This document shows positions 5,041 through 5,390 of a stretch of DNA of 5,390 nucleotides, one piece after another (within the stretch, counting starts at the first letter, position 1; the number at the start of each line of letters is the position of its first letter). Under the pieces are notes generated by a model, which was not told where the DNA came from, searched no databases, and worked only from the letters and a program-made list of their open reading frames with translations. This DNA comes from Clostridiaceae bacterium (lineage in GTDB: Bacteria > Bacillota > Clostridia > DSM-8532), in assembly GCA_012842645.1 (NCBI GenBank), contig DUSJ01000211.1, forward strand, positions 1 to 5,390. The letters are read 5' to 3'. Position numbers and translations under genes: made by a program.

Positions 5041-5390
5041 TTTGGGGTGAAGCGCCTGAGACGGAGGGCGTTGGAGACTACGGATACGGAGCTGAAGGCC
5101 ATGGTGCCTGCTGCAATCATGGGATTAAGCAAGGGGCCGCCAAAGAGGTACAGCAAACCGGCGGCTATGGGGATACCCGCGGTGTTGTACGCAAAGGCCC
5201 AGAACAGGTTCTGCTTGATGTTCCTTATGGTCCTCTTGCTGAGCCGGATGGCCGTGGGCACATCCATGAGGTCGCTGCGCATAAGTACGATGTCAGCAGA
5301 CTCCATGGCCACATCGGTGCCTGACCCTATGGCTATCCCTATATCTGCCTGGGCAAGGGCCGGTGCGTCGTTGATGCCGTCTCCAACCAT
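5034..5390 (-). CDS. copA: Cu(+)-exporting P-type ATPase CopA, C-terminal part (5' end outside window)
   Basis: CopA pumps Cu(I) out of the cytoplasm using ATP. The visible 118 residues begin at the hinge motif [20 protein letters not shown], so the Met at the window edge is internal; the actuator, phosphorylation (DKTGT) and N-terminal HMA parts lie beyond the right edge. The membrane part shows YN (residues 68-69) and MAFSS (97-101) followed by an asparagine in SNALRLR (107), the signature of P1B-1 copper or silver ATPases, which sets it apart from zinc/cadmium pumps. The protein ends RRFTPNE; the last codons and the TAG stop lie in the adjoining tandem repeat. It is the first visible gene of the copper operon; the promoter and any CsoR or CopY site are outside the window. 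Confidence 0.95.
   Translation of the reverse strand: MVGDGINDAPALAQADIGIAIGSGTDVAMESADIVLMRSDLMDVPTAIRLSKRTIRNIKQNLFWAFAYNTAGIPIAAGLLYLFGGPLLNPMIAAGTMAFSSVSVVSNALRLRRFTPNE

Overview
The window looks like chromosomal DNA of an anaerobic or facultative Bacillota, most likely a clostridial lineage. The main reasons are a DarA/PstA-type cyclic di-AMP receptor (a family typical of Bacillota), strong AGGAGG-type ribosome binding sites, a TTGAAG-N17-TATAAT promoter, and a CopA/CopZ copper pair. The lineage below phylum level is inference. There are eight protein genes, two of them cut by the window edges. No RNA gene, insertion sequence or CRISPR array was seen.

Left half, plus strand. The window opens inside an RluA-family pseudouridine synthase (1-507). 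After an 82-base gap with a good sigma-A-type promoter comes a darA-like gene (590-919). A 61-base gap with an imperfect hairpin leads to an MFS transporter (981-2297). The transporter overlaps a small single-domain cupin gene (2294-2644) by ATGA, so those two are almost certainly one transcriptional and translational unit. The substrate of the transporter cannot be read from the sequence.

Right half, minus strand, read from the right edge leftwards. The 3' end of a Cu(+)-exporting P-type ATPase (copA, 5390-5034) is followed by a 32-base-period repeat array whose first bases encode the end of copA. Next come a possible 8-codon leader ORF, a CopZ-like copper chaperone (4907-4686), a membrane-anchored DUF2318/FtrD-like cysteine protein (4673-4155), and a 461-residue fusion of HMA domain, DsbD_2/SafE-like membrane domain and C-terminal cupredoxin-like domain (4127-2742). 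The last three genes are separated by only 12 and 27 bases and look like one operon. The two halves converge on a 97-base spacer (2645-2741).

How the copper genes probably work together (inference from families): CopZ carries Cu(I) in the cytoplasm and CopA exports it. The fusion protein has its HMA domain predicted inside and its cupredoxin domain outside, with conserved Cys/His/Met in the membrane core. It could pass copper or electrons across the membrane in one polypeptide, with the DUF2318 protein as an external thiol or metal partner. This module is the most interesting content of the window.
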